From positions 186,001 to 250,000 of the forward strand of contig USEI01000001.1 of assembly GCA_900553685.1 (NCBI GenBank): a DNA stretch of 64,000 nt, read 5' to 3'. Below are positions 28,256-36,942 of the stretch, piece after piece. The position numbers and the translations under genes were made by a program. Each line of letters starts with the position of its first letter. Within the stretch, counting starts at the first letter, position 1. The notes below the pieces were generated by a model, which saw only the letters and a list, made by a program, of their open reading frames with translations, was not told the DNA's origin and did no database searches. The stretch comes from an uncultured Clostridium sp. (GTDB taxonomy: Bacteria > Bacillota > Clostridia > TANB77 > CAG-508).

Positions 28256-28981
28256 ATGTCAGGACATTCAAAATGGCATAATATACAAGCCAAAAAAGGA
28301 AAAGCTGATGCAGCAAGAGGAAAAATATTTACAAAACTAGGTAGAGAATTATTAATAGCAGTAAAACAAGGTGGTCCTGATCCAGCAGGAAACTCTAAAT
28401 TAAAAGATGTTATAGCTAAATGTAAAGCTAATAATATGCCTAATGATACAATAAATAATGCTATAAAAAAAGCTTCTGGTGCAGGAAGTACAGAAAATTA
28501 TGAAGAAATAGTATATGAAGGATATGGACCAAATGGAGTAGCAGTAATTGTTAATGCTTCAACAAATAATAAAAATAGAACTGCAGCAGATGTAAGACAT
28601 GTATTTGATAAAGCTGGTGGAAACTTAGGAACAACAGGTTGCGTATCATATATGTTTGAAAAAAAAGGTATTATAGTTATAGAAAAAGCTGAATGCCGTT
28701 TATCTGAAGATGATTTAATGATGCTTGCAATAGAAGCTGGCGCAGAAGATTTTTCTTCTGAAGAAGAAGTATATCAAATAACAACAGCACCAAATGATTT
28801 TACAGCTGTAGCTGAAGAATTAACAAAAAATAATTTAACATTTTTAGAAGCTGGAGTTCAAATGGTACCAAGCACTTATGTTAGTTTAGATGAGAAAGCT
28901 TCTGAAAAAATGCAAAGATTAATTGACAATCTAGATGACCTAGATGATGTATTAGAAGTATTTCATAACTGGGAAGAATAA
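28256..28981 (+). CDS. yebC: YebC/TACO1 family protein
   Basis: A 241-aa member with the invariant N-terminus [19 protein letters not shown] and the [18 protein letters not shown] motif. Proteins of this family act as transcriptional regulators or, in recent work, as translation factors that relieve ribosome stalling at difficult sequences. AAAGGAGGAA precedes ATG 28256. It stands alone ahead of a strong terminator. Confidence 0.96.
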   Translation: MSGHSKWHNIQAKKGKADAARGKIFTKLGRELLIAVKQGGPDPAGNSKLKDVIAKCKANNMPNDTINNAIKKASGAGSTENYEEIVYEGYGPNGVAVIVNASTNNKNRTAADVRHVFDKAGGNLGTTGCVSYMFEKKGIIVIEKAECRLSEDDLMMLAIEAGAEDFSSEEEVYQITTAPNDFTAVAEELTKNNLTFLEAGVQMVPSTYVSLDEKASEKMQRLIDNLDDLDDVLEVFHNWEE

Positions 28982-29009
28982 ATATTATAATTATACTTAA
29001 AAATTAAAG

Positions 29010-29053
29010 AAATCCTTTATGTTAGACAATAGTTTAACATAAAGGATTTTTTT
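29010..29053 (+). terminator. Terminator after yebC
   Basis: AAATCCTTTATGTTA pairs perfectly with TAACATAAAGGATTT around a 10-base loop, then T residues. Confidence 0.9.
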
Positions 29054-29139
29054 GAATAAAAATTTTAAAATGTAAGAAAATAACGATAATTATTATTGTT
29101 AAGGAAAGGGAATGTTTAAATACATTAAGGTAAAAAAAT

Positions 29140-30018
29140 ATGTTTTTTAGAACAGATATGGCTGTAGAAAGAAGAGATTTATATAGAAATGCAAATAAAT
29201 TAGATGATGAAATAAAAGGCATTGAGTGTGAAGAAGAGAAAAAAGATGACATTACAATTACTAGAGTTAAAATAACAAGTCCAGACGGTGAAAGAGCTTT
29301 GGATAGAAAAATGGGAAATTATATTACTATTGATATGAAAAAAGTAAGAAATATTAGTACAGAAAAAGAAGAAAAAATAATAAATACTTTCTCAAAGGAA
29401 TTGAAAGAAATAATAGAAAAGCATATAAATAAAACTGACGAGATACTAATTGTAGGGTTAGGAAATTTATATGCAACACCGGATTCGTTAGGAGCTAAAG
29501 TTGTGCAAAATATTGAAATAACAAGACATATAAAAATATATTTGCCTAATGCTATTGATAAAAATGTTAGAAGCATAAGTGCAATTACTCCAGGTGTACT
29601 TGGAACTACTGGAATCGAAACAGTTGAAATAGTAAAAGGAATAGTAAATAATATAAAACCAAAGTTAGTTATTGCAATAGATAGTTTATGTTCTAAAAAT
29701 ATTGACAGAATAAATAAATCTATACAGATTTCAGATACTGGAATAATTCCAGGAGGCGGGGTTGGAAATAGGCAAGAAGAACTTTCAGAAACAACTTTAA
29801 ATATACCAGTTATTGGAATAGGTGTTCCAACAGTTTTAGATGCAGCAACTATTGTTATAGATACTTTAAATGCCTGTGATGTTTCAATTTCAGAAAATGA
29901 AATAGTTGAAAAAATGAAATTAAATAATTTTAATTTTATAGTTACACCAAAAGAAATAGATTCTTTAATAGAAAATATGAGCAATATAGTTTCAGAGGGA
30001 ATTAATATGAGTTTATAA
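29140..30018 (+). CDS. gpr: Spore germination endoprotease GPR
   Basis: Aspartate-type protease that degrades small acid-soluble spore proteins at germination. The 292-aa zymogen begins FFRTDMAVERRDLY, matching the propeptide and its self-cleavage region. GLGNLYATPDSLGAKVV (about 105-121) holds a catalytic Asp, and PGVLGTTGIET, AIDSLCSKN and DTGIIPGGGVGNRQEEL are diagnostic. It is good evidence that the organism sporulates. A TTAAGG is 9 bases from ATG 29140; a stronger SD further upstream serves a 12-codon out-of-frame ORF (29112-29150) that overlaps this start. Confidence 0.96.
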   Translation: MFFRTDMAVERRDLYRNANKLDDEIKGIECEEEKKDDITITRVKITSPDGERALDRKMGNYITIDMKKVRNISTEKEEKIINTFSKELKEIIEKHINKTDEILIVGLGNLYATPDSLGAKVVQNIEITRHIKIYLPNAIDKNVRSISAITPGVLGTTGIETVEIVKGIVNNIKPKLVIAIDSLCSKNIDRINKSIQISDTGIIPGGGVGNRQEELSETTLNIPVIGIGVPTVLDAATIVIDTLNACDVSISENEIVEKMKLNNFNFIVTPKEIDSLIENMSNIVSEGINMSL

Positions 30019-30105
30019 TTAATTTTATTAAAACAAAATAACACAATAATTTAGAAAATGAATAATATAGAATATTACTACTATTGATTAAGGAGAAATT
30101 TTTTT

Positions 30106-30600
30106 GTGAAGTCAATTTGTATAAAAACTGTTAGTGAAGAAAAAATTAAATATTTGATGGAACAGCTGGAAAAACTACCTATTAATATGTATGTTTCAAA
30201 TTACAGATTTAAAGTATATGATAATTTAATAATTCATTATATGGAAAAAGAGTATATAGATGAATTTTATGAGTTTATTGCATTAGTATTAAAAAAGTGT
30301 ATTGAAAAATTTTATGAAGAAGATTTTATAAATAAAAATGTAGAAAAAAATTATTTTTATTTAAGTAAATTAGAAAGAGCATATATTTCTGAAATTGCAA
30401 AAAAAGTTTTAGAACTTCCTGATGAAAAAATTGGTTTTAAAAATAATATATTAAAAAATTTAATAAAAGATTATTTATTAGAAAACAAAAAAATTATTTT
30501 AGAAGGATTTGTAAATTTCAGAATTAAGGCATATAAAGAATTATTAGAAAAAATTGTAGAGGTATCTGTATTTAGCTATTTAGATTTAATAACTTTTTAA
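30106..30600 (+). CDS. Short YtxC-like sporulation protein
   Basis: A 164-aa protein whose central part, ending in LEGFVNFRIKAYKELLEKIVE, matches the conserved core of the YtxC family, which is conserved among spore formers. YtxC proteins are usually around 280 aa, so roughly the last 100 residues are missing; the frame closes with TAA and no continuation is evident in other frames, so it is either a reduced version or C-terminally truncated. The start is GTG 30106 with AAGGAG 10 bases upstream. It follows gpr closely, supporting a sporulation role. Confidence 0.6.
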   Translation: MKSICIKTVSEEKIKYLMEQLEKLPINMYVSNYRFKVYDNLIIHYMEKEYIDEFYEFIALVLKKCIEKFYEEDFINKNVEKNYFYLSKLERAYISEIAKKVLELPDEKIGFKNNILKNLIKDYLLENKKIILEGFVNFRIKAYKELLEKIVEVSVFSYLDLITF

Positions 30601-30605
30601 AAGTA

Positions 30606-30634
30606 TTGATAAATATGTAATTTTGTAGTAAAGT
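30606..30634 (+). promoter_or_regulatory. Probable promoter for yqeY
   Basis: TTGATA (30606-30611), 17-base spacer, TAAAGT (30629-30634), 26 bases before the ATG. Confidence 0.5.
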
Positions 30635-30659
30635 ATATAAAGAAAGAGAGGGAGAAAAT

Positions 30660-31100
30660 ATGTTAAAAGAGAAATTAATGAATGATTTAAAAGAAGCAAT
30701 GAAAAATAAAAATGAAATTAGAAAAAATACAATTCAAATGGTAAGAGCTGCAATTTTACAAATTGAAAAGGACAAAGGAATTTCAGTAGAAGATAAAAAA
30801 ATAATTGAAATTATTGCTAAAGAAGTAAAAGGAAAAAAAGATGCGTTAGTAGATTTTGAAAAAGCTGGAAGAGAGGATTTAATTAATCAGACAAATGAAG
30901 AAATAAATATTCTTCAAGAATATTTACCAAAACAACTATCTAAAGAAGAAGTATTAGAAGAAGTAAAGAAAGTCATAGAAGAAGTTGGAGCAACATCTAT
31001 CAAAGATATGGGAATTGTTATGAAAACAGCAAAAGAAAAGATAGGTGCAGCAGCAGATGGCAGATCTATTAATGAAGCAGTAAAAGAATTATTAAATTAG
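30660..31100 (+). CDS. yqeY: GatB/YqeY domain protein
   Basis: A 146-aa helical protein of the YqeY family, related to the tRNA-binding tail domain of GatB/GatE amidotransferases. Typical features are the N-terminal LKEAMKNKNEIRKNTIQMVRAAI, a central LQEYLPKQLSKEEV and the C-terminal MGIVMKTAKEKIGAAADGRSINEAVKELL. Exact function is unsettled. AGAGGGAG precedes ATG 30660, and the next gene starts 13 bases after the stop. Confidence 0.93.
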   Translation: MLKEKLMNDLKEAMKNKNEIRKNTIQMVRAAILQIEKDKGISVEDKKIIEIIAKEVKGKKDALVDFEKAGREDLINQTNEEINILQEYLPKQLSKEEVLEEVKKVIEEVGATSIKDMGIVMKTAKEKIGAAADGRSINEAVKELLN

Positions 31101-31113
31101 AAGGAAAAATAAT

Positions 31114-31782
31114 ATGACAATTTTTGTACTTAAGATAATTGCAATTATTTCGATGTTTTTAGACCATGTGAGATATGCAGTTCCAGTAGTAGAAGATTTT
31201 GCAGCAATGTATTTAGGAAGAATTGCATTTCCGCTATTTGCATTTTTTATTAGTGAAGGATATATTCATACCAAAAATGTAAAAAAATACTTTTTAAGAC
31301 TTATTATATTTGCTTTAATATCACAAATTCCTTTTATGCTTTTTAGAACTTTAGTAGGTGAATGGAAATTACTAAATGTAATAGTTACATTAATTTTAGG
31401 TTTATTAGCGATTTTTATATATGATAAAGGAGAAGATAAATTTATTTCATTAATATTAGTGGGATGTATTGTATATTCAGGAAGTATATTAAGAGTAGAT
31501 TATAGTTGGTATGGTGTTATTACAGTATTTATAATGTACTTGTTTAAAAATAAAAAAATTTTATTATTTATAGCATATAGTATTATATTAATAATTTATT
31601 ATGAGATAAATGGAGTTAGTTTTTTAGTAACACAAAATTTAATAAGTTATATTTTTTGCTTAATATCAGTTTTATTAACTTTTACATATAATGGAAAGCA
31701 AGGGAAAAAGATGAAATATTTTTTCTATATGTTTTACCCAGTACATATGCTAATAATTTATTTAATAGGAGTATATATGTAA
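31114..31782 (+). CDS. TraX family membrane protein
   Basis: A 222-aa polytopic protein with six to eight helices. The N-terminus (KIIAIISMFLDHVRYAV), the GRIAFPLFAFFISEGYIHTKN motif and the C-terminal KYFFYMFYPVHMLIIYLIG are diagnostic for TraX-like proteins, named after the F-pilin acetylase but widespread in Firmicutes chromosomes as putative acyltransferases. AAGGAAA precedes ATG 31114. Probably co-transcribed with yqeY. Confidence 0.9.
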   Translation: MTIFVLKIIAIISMFLDHVRYAVPVVEDFAAMYLGRIAFPLFAFFISEGYIHTKNVKKYFLRLIIFALISQIPFMLFRTLVGEWKLLNVIVTLILGLLAIFIYDKGEDKFISLILVGCIVYSGSILRVDYSWYGVITVFIMYLFKNKKILLFIAYSIILIIYYEINGVSFLVTQNLISYIFCLISVLLTFTYNGKQGKKMKYFFYMFYPVHMLIIYLIGVYM

Positions 31783-31917
31783 AAATGAGATGAAGAAAAA
31801 TCTAATTTTTAAAAGAAAAGGTATAAGAATAAAATCTTTTATTTTGATATTATATAAAATATATATTTTTGTTATATTATAGAAAAAATTTTTTTAAATT
31901 ATGCTAAAATTAAAATA

Positions 31918-31945
31918 AAAAAACCTCTTTAAAAAGAGGTTTTTT
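31918..31945. terminator. Bidirectional terminator between traX-like gene and GT4 gene
   Basis: AAAACCTCTTT / AAAGAGGTTTT with an A tract on one side and a T tract on the other, placed between convergent genes and usable in both directions. Confidence 0.85.
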
Positions 31946-31946
31946 A

Positions 31947-33233
31947 TTATGCAAATGCTTGACGACTTTTCTTAAATGAAAGTAAATTAGTAATTTCGTT
32001 TGATTTTTTGATTTGCTTTTGAGCTTCTTCTTGAGCGATTTGTTTTTTCTGTCTTTCTGCCATGGTTTCACAAATAGCTTTTTCATAAGCTAAATGAGTA
32101 TCTTGAGCGATTTTTGTCCAATTATATTCTGTTTTTACTTTTAATTTTGCATTTTTTGTAACTGTATCACAAAGTTTTGGATCATATAATAAGGCAAGAA
32201 TAGAATCAGCAAATGAGTTTGCATTTCCTGCATAACTTTTCATTCCATTAACTCCATGATCAACTATTTCATTTAAACCACCAACATCTGATACAACTAC
32301 TGGTGTTCCTGAAAGCATAGCTTCTAAAGCAACAATTCCAAAGGGTTCATATGTACTAGGAAAAACAGATACATCAGCACATTTATACATTCTTTGAACA
32401 TCTTTTGAGCCTAAATATCCTGTAAAGTAAACTTTATTTCCTAGTCCTAAATAATTAACTTGTGATCTTAATTCATCAATCATTCCACCTTTACCAGCAA
32501 TAATTAATTTTGAATCATGATAATTTGCCAAAATTTTTGGCATTGCTGCAATAAGTGTTTGAATTCCTTTTTCATAAACAAGTCTACCCATGAAAAGAAT
32601 AATTTTTTCATTATCCATTGCAAATCTTCTTCTAAAATCATAATCTTTTTCGATATTGTTGAATAGATTTAAATTAACTCCATTAGGTATTACATTTATT
32701 TTTTCATAAGGTAATCCAAATAATCTTTGTAATTCATTTTTCATATAATTGCTATTAACAATTACTTCAGATGATTCGTAAGTAAGCATCCATTCAGTAT
32801 CATTAATATATTTTTGCATTTCTCCACGAATACCACTATTTCTACCTGCTTCTGTAGCATGGATTGTAGAAACAAGAGGTGTATTATATGCAAACTTTAA
32901 AGTTTTTCCAGCATAAGCTGTTAACCAATCATGTGCATGTATAACATCAAAGTTTCCTTTTTCAGAAATAATTTCTCCAACTTTAGCTATCATGTTAAAA
33001 TTAAGTTGCATAACCCAATCAATAAAGTTGTTAGGATTAATCATAAAGTTATCAACTCTATATACATTTACTCCATCATCATCTTCAAAGTAAGGAACAT
33101 TACCATCTCTATATGTAACAACTGTTACTTCATGACCATCTTTTATTAATCTATGAGATAAGTCATATACAACTCTTGCAATTCCTCCTACAACTCTTGG
33201 TGGGTATTCCCATGATAGCATTAAAATTTTCAT
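31947..33233 (-). CDS. GT4 glycosyltransferase, glycogen/alpha-glucan synthase type
   Basis: A 428-aa GT-B enzyme. MLSWEYPPRVVGGIARVVYDLS is the N-terminal donor/acceptor signature of this GT4 branch, HAHDW and NGVNLNLF follow, and the C-domain has FMGRLVYEKGIQTL, SVFPSTYEPFGIVALEAMLSGTPVVVSDVGG with the conserved E-x7-E. The branch includes maltose-1-phosphate or glycogen synthases using ADP-glucose. The context, DUF4912 plus GH57 branching enzyme transcribed divergently, supports alpha-glucan synthesis. On the minus strand a TTGACA at 33303-33298 is a possible -35, and AAAGGAG lies 12 bases before the ATG, a little far. Confidence 0.88.
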   Translation of the reverse strand: MKILMLSWEYPPRVVGGIARVVYDLSHRLIKDGHEVTVVTYRDGNVPYFEDDDGVNVYRVDNFMINPNNFIDWVMQLNFNMIAKVGEIISEKGNFDVIHAHDWLTAYAGKTLKFAYNTPLVSTIHATEAGRNSGIRGEMQKYINDTEWMLTYESSEVIVNSNYMKNELQRLFGLPYEKINVIPNGVNLNLFNNIEKDYDFRRRFAMDNEKIILFMGRLVYEKGIQTLIAAMPKILANYHDSKLIIAGKGGMIDELRSQVNYLGLGNKVYFTGYLGSKDVQRMYKCADVSVFPSTYEPFGIVALEAMLSGTPVVVSDVGGLNEIVDHGVNGMKSYAGNANSFADSILALLYDPKLCDTVTKNAKLKVKTEYNWTKIAQDTHLAYEKAICETMAERQKKQIAQEEAQKQIKKSNEITNLLSFKKSRQAFA

Positions 33234-33423
33234 TTCTTAAAAGTACTCCTTTCGAAAATATTCATTTGTTAAAATTTAGTAAAATAAAAATTTAGTTTGT
33301 CAAGTCTTTTTATAAATTATATAAGATTTTGAAAAAGCTTGAAATAACTAAATCTTGAAGCTTAAAATCTTTTCGTATTTCTTTATATATTTTATATAAA
33401 AAAAATATAAAAGTAAACATATT

Positions 33424-33452
33424 TTGACAAAAAAAAGCAAAAAAAATATAAC
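33424..33452 (+). promoter_or_regulatory. Promoter of the DUF4912-GH57 unit
   Basis: TTGACA (33424-33429), 17-base spacer, TATAAC (33447-33452). It lies in the divergent gap and would give a leader of about 140 bases before ATG 33600. Confidence 0.7.
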
Positions 33453-33599
33453 ATTTTGGTAACAAATGTAACAAAAATGATAAATTTACAAAAAAATGAA
33501 TTTACTATTGAAGTTTTAAAATATTACAGATATAATATTAATTATTATGAAGAGAATAATATAGTTGCTTATAAAAATACTAAGGAGGAGAAACAAAAA

Positions 33600-34610
33600 A
33601 TGCAAAAAAATGAAGATTTTGAGAAAAAAATGGAAAAAAACAAAGCTCTTAATACTGAAAATGAAATTTCTAATGTAAAGGAAAAATTAGCAGCTTCTGA
33701 TACAAAAATTTCAGAAGAAAAAGAAGATATAACAGAAGAAAAGAAAGTAAGTTCTGCTAATTCAGTCGGAAAAGAGAAATCTCCTAAAGTAGAAAAAGAA
33801 ACAAAAGTTGATGAAGCAACAGTAATTGAAAAAATAAAAAATTTTATTGCTAAAATTGTTGCAATGCAAGAAGAAGCAAAAAAAGAAACTTTAGATAAAG
33901 ATGAATCTAATGAAAAAGTAGAAAAAGTTGATAAGGCAAGTAAGGAAAAAAATAAAAATCAAAAATCAAAAGAAGTAAAATCACCAGAATATTTGCTTGA
34001 ATATTATGATTTGCCATATAGATATAATGAAACAATAGTTAAAATACTTGCTCAAACTCCAAAAAAATTATTTGTTTATTGGGATATATCAGATAAGGAT
34101 AGAAGAAGATATTTAAATGCTTTTGGAGAGGATTTTTTTGAAAAAACTTATCCAGTTTTGCTATTATATAATGAAGATAAAAATTATGTTAAAGAAATAC
34201 CAATAAATGATTTTGCAAATAGTTGGTATATAGATATAGATGATGCAAAAACAAAATATACTGTTCAATTAGGTAGAAAATTTAAAGAAAAACCTCAAAT
34301 TATTAATATAGCAAAAATAGAAGAAGAACAAATTGTATTAAAGACAGATTATTTGCCATTTGCAGATTCAAATAAAATGGAAGCTCCAAATGATCATGTA
34401 CTATTAGAAAAATTGCCAAGATTTGTTACTTTTAGAAATGTAAAAACAAATCAAGAAATAGTTAAAGATATGGGAGAATTTAAAACTGTATTTGGTAAAA
34501 ATTATAATGTTAAAGAATTCTATGAAGAACATTATAAAGAAGAAATTACAGATGGTATATTTGATATGGCAAATCCTTCATCTAATCTTTCAAGTTCAAG
34601 TTTTAAATAA
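33600..34610 (+). CDS. DUF4912 domain protein with charged N-terminal tail
   Basis: The frame is open from 33456, but ATG 33600 is taken because AAGGAGG (33582-33588) is the only good SD. The 336-aa product has a Lys/Glu-rich, probably disordered or coiled-coil N-terminal region (about 1-135), then a DUF4912 domain (about 140-260) with YRYNETIVKILAQTPKKLFVYWDIS and YTVQLGRKF. DUF4912 has an immunoglobulin-like, possibly carbohydrate-related fold and often sits beside GH57 enzymes. The upstream leader of about 140 bases holds nothing I recognise. Confidence 0.82.
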   Translation: MQKNEDFEKKMEKNKALNTENEISNVKEKLAASDTKISEEKEDITEEKKVSSANSVGKEKSPKVEKETKVDEATVIEKIKNFIAKIVAMQEEAKKETLDKDESNEKVEKVDKASKEKNKNQKSKEVKSPEYLLEYYDLPYRYNETIVKILAQTPKKLFVYWDISDKDRRRYLNAFGEDFFEKTYPVLLLYNEDKNYVKEIPINDFANSWYIDIDDAKTKYTVQLGRKFKEKPQIINIAKIEEEQIVLKTDYLPFADSNKMEAPNDHVLLEKLPRFVTFRNVKTNQEIVKDMGEFKTVFGKNYNVKEFYEEHYKEEITDGIFDMANPSSNLSSSSFK

Positions 34611-34670
34611 GATAAATTTAAAGCTAGAAAATGAATTTGTATTTTAAATAAAATGAAAGGAAAAAGATAA

Positions 34671-36260
34671 ATGAAAGATATAAAAGGATATGTTAATTTT
34701 GTTTTACATGCACATCTTCCTTATATACATCACCCAGAAAGTGAAGATTATCTTGAGGAAGAATGGTTATTTGAAGCAATATCAGAAACATATATCCCAT
34801 TACTACTTAATTTTAAAAAATTAGAGGAAGAAAAAGTAGATTTTAGAATAACAATGACAATGACACCTCCTCTTTTAAATATGCTAGATAATAAGTTACT
34901 ACAAGAAAGATATATAAAATATTTAAAAAAACATATTGAATTATGTGAAAAAGAAGTAAAAAGAACTACTTATGATGCAAGATTAAATAGTTTATCACAT
35001 TATTACTTAGATAGATATACAAGTGATTTATATATATTTAAAGATGTATATAATTGCAACATTATAACTGGATTTAAACATTTTCAAGATATTGGAGTAC
35101 TTGAAATTATTACGTGTGGAGCGACACATGGGTATTTTCCAATTCTTTATGTTAACGAAAAAACTGTTAGAGCTCAAATTGCAGTTGGTGTTCAAACATA
35201 TAAAAAATTTTTTGGAAAAAATCCCAGAGGAATTTGGCTTCCTGAATGTGGATATATTCCAGAAGCTGATAAATACTTAAAAGAATTTGGAATAGAATAT
35301 GCTATTGTGGAAACACATGGAATTTTGTATGCAGAACCAACTCCAATATATGGAACTTATGCACCAATAGTATCACATGGAGGTTTAATTGCTTTTGGTA
35401 GAGATTTAGAATCTTCAAGACAAGTTTGGAGTTCAATTAATGGTTATCCAGGTGATTATAATTATAGAGAGTTTTATAGAGATATAGGGTATGATTGTGA
35501 TTATGAATATATAAAACCATATATTGCATGTAATGGTGCAAGGGTAAATACAGGTATAAAATATTATAGAATTACAGGAAAAGACTGTCCTAAAGATTAT
35601 TATGATTTGCAATGGGCAAAAGATTCTGCCGAAAAACAAGCAGGACATTTTATGGACTGTAGAACAAAACAAATAGAACATTTGTCAAGTTATATGGATG
35701 TTCCTCCAATTATTACTTGTCCTTATGATGCAGAACTTTATGGACATTGGTGGTACGAAGGACCATATTGGCTTTATATTTTATTTAAGAAAATTTATTA
35801 TGATGATTGTAATTTTAAATTAATAACACCTAGTGAATATATAGATAAATATCCTCAAATTCAAGTTTCTACACCATGTAGATCTAGTTGGGGAGCAAAT
35901 GGATATAGTGAAGTATGGCTAAATCAAACAAATGATTATGCACATAGACATTTACATAAAGCGGGAGATAGAATGTGTGAACTTGCGGCAATGTTTCCAA
36001 ATGAAGGAGATACTTTGAGAAGACAAGCTTTAAATCAATGCGCAAGAGAATTATTGTTGGCTCAGAGTAGTGACTGGCTTTTCATAATAACTAATGGAAC
36101 TATGGTAGAGTATGCACATAAAGCTATAAAAGATCATATTGGAAGATTTACAAAGCTTTATTACCAGATTAAAAATGATAAAATTGATGCAAGATATTTA
36201 TTAGATGTATTTGACAAAGATGATATATTCCCAGAAATAGATTATATGATTTATTATTAA
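34671..36260 (+). CDS. GH57 1,4-alpha-glucan branching enzyme
   Basis: A 529-aa GH57 enzyme that introduces alpha-1,6 branches in glycogen-like glucans. The five GH57 motifs are visible: HAHLPYIHHPE at the N-terminus, CGATHGYFPIL, the nucleophile motif GIWLPECGY (Glu at about 191), the acid motif PYDAELYGHWWYEGP (Asp at about 352), and QSSDWLF with the C-terminal helical domain. AAAGGAAAA precedes ATG 34671. Its neighbours form a compact glucan-storage locus. Confidence 0.94.
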   Translation: MKDIKGYVNFVLHAHLPYIHHPESEDYLEEEWLFEAISETYIPLLLNFKKLEEEKVDFRITMTMTPPLLNMLDNKLLQERYIKYLKKHIELCEKEVKRTTYDARLNSLSHYYLDRYTSDLYIFKDVYNCNIITGFKHFQDIGVLEIITCGATHGYFPILYVNEKTVRAQIAVGVQTYKKFFGKNPRGIWLPECGYIPEADKYLKEFGIEYAIVETHGILYAEPTPIYGTYAPIVSHGGLIAFGRDLESSRQVWSSINGYPGDYNYREFYRDIGYDCDYEYIKPYIACNGARVNTGIKYYRITGKDCPKDYYDLQWAKDSAEKQAGHFMDCRTKQIEHLSSYMDVPPIITCPYDAELYGHWWYEGPYWLYILFKKIYYDDCNFKLITPSEYIDKYPQIQVSTPCRSSWGANGYSEVWLNQTNDYAHRHLHKAGDRMCELAAMFPNEGDTLRRQALNQCARELLLAQSSDWLFIITNGTMVEYAHKAIKDHIGRFTKLYYQIKNDKIDARYLLDVFDKDDIFPEIDYMIYY

Positions 36261-36271
36261 TATTTACTAAA

Positions 36272-36360
36272 GAAAAGAGCATGAAAATTAAGTTTTGGCA
36301 AATTGTTAAGTGTATATCTTAACTAATATTATTGAACTTAAAATTTACATGCTTCTTTTA
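36272..36360 (+). terminator. Long branched hairpin after the GH57 gene
   Basis: An outer stem (AAGAGCATG with CATGCTTCTT) and a flanking AAATTAAGTT/AACTTAAAATTT pairing enclose a separate inner hairpin GTTAAG-N7-CTTAAC. A T-containing end suits termination, but the nearly 90-base branched shape is unusual. Confidence 0.55.
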
Positions 36361-36435
36361 ATATAAAAATGTGAAAATTAAAAGCATAAAAGTTAATAGA
36401 ATTAAAAATCAAAACAAGAAAGTAGAGGAAATATT

Positions 36436-36768
36436 ATGAATGTATATGATGGAGTAAATAATTTAGCAAGAGCTATTAAAGAATCAAAAGAATACCTAGA
36501 ATATAAAGAAATAAAATCTGAATTAGTTAATTTACCAGATTTAAAAAAACAAGTAGATGAGTTTGAAAAAATAAGATATGAAGAACAGTTACTTGCAATG
36601 CAAGGAGAAAAACAAAGTGAAGAAAAAATGAAAAAATTACAAGAACTTTATGAAATATTAGTAAAAAATCCAAAAGTAAAAGATTACTTCGATAAAGAAG
36701 TAAGATTTAATGTGCTTATTGCTGATGTAAATAAGATAATTGGAGAAGCAATTAAGGATGTACTATAA
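36436..36768 (+). CDS. ylbF: YlbF/YmcA family protein
   Basis: A 110-aa all-helical protein of the Com_YlbF family. In Bacillus, YlbF, YmcA and YaaT form a complex that affects RNase Y activity, competence and sporulation. The N-terminal VNNLARAIKESKEYLEYKEIKSEL and the C-terminal NVLIADVNKIIGEAIKDVL match the family pattern, with a Lys/Glu-rich middle. AGAGGAAA precedes ATG 36436; a terminator follows. Confidence 0.85.
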   Translation: MNVYDGVNNLARAIKESKEYLEYKEIKSELVNLPDLKKQVDEFEKIRYEEQLLAMQGEKQSEEKMKKLQELYEILVKNPKVKDYFDKEVRFNVLIADVNKIIGEAIKDVL

Positions 36769-36790
36769 TTTATAAGTAATATAAACCATT

Positions 36791-36838
36791 AAAATAAACG
36801 TAAATACGATTTGAGTATATACGTTTATTTTAATTTTT
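36791..36838 (+). terminator. Terminator after ylbF
   Basis: AAAATAAACGTAAATAC pairs with GTATATACGTTTATTTT with one mismatch around a 7-base loop, followed by T residues. Confidence 0.8.
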
Positions 36839-36942
36839 ACTAAAAAAACAAAAAATATGTAAGTATTATGTAAAAAAAGCTATCTTTTATTTATTTTTTG
36901 TTATATAATACTATAGGAAAAAATTATTTTGGGAGAAAAGGA

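Noticed and set aside
29319-30044. Long minus-strand open frame opposite gpr
   Set aside because: It is a shadow of a well-supported gene; its composition is typical of antisense reading of AT-rich codons and no SD was found.
33456-33599. Extension of the DUF4912 protein to ATG 33456
   Set aside because: No SD at 33456, and the region starts about where transcription from the promoter at 33424 would begin, so it is more likely leader.
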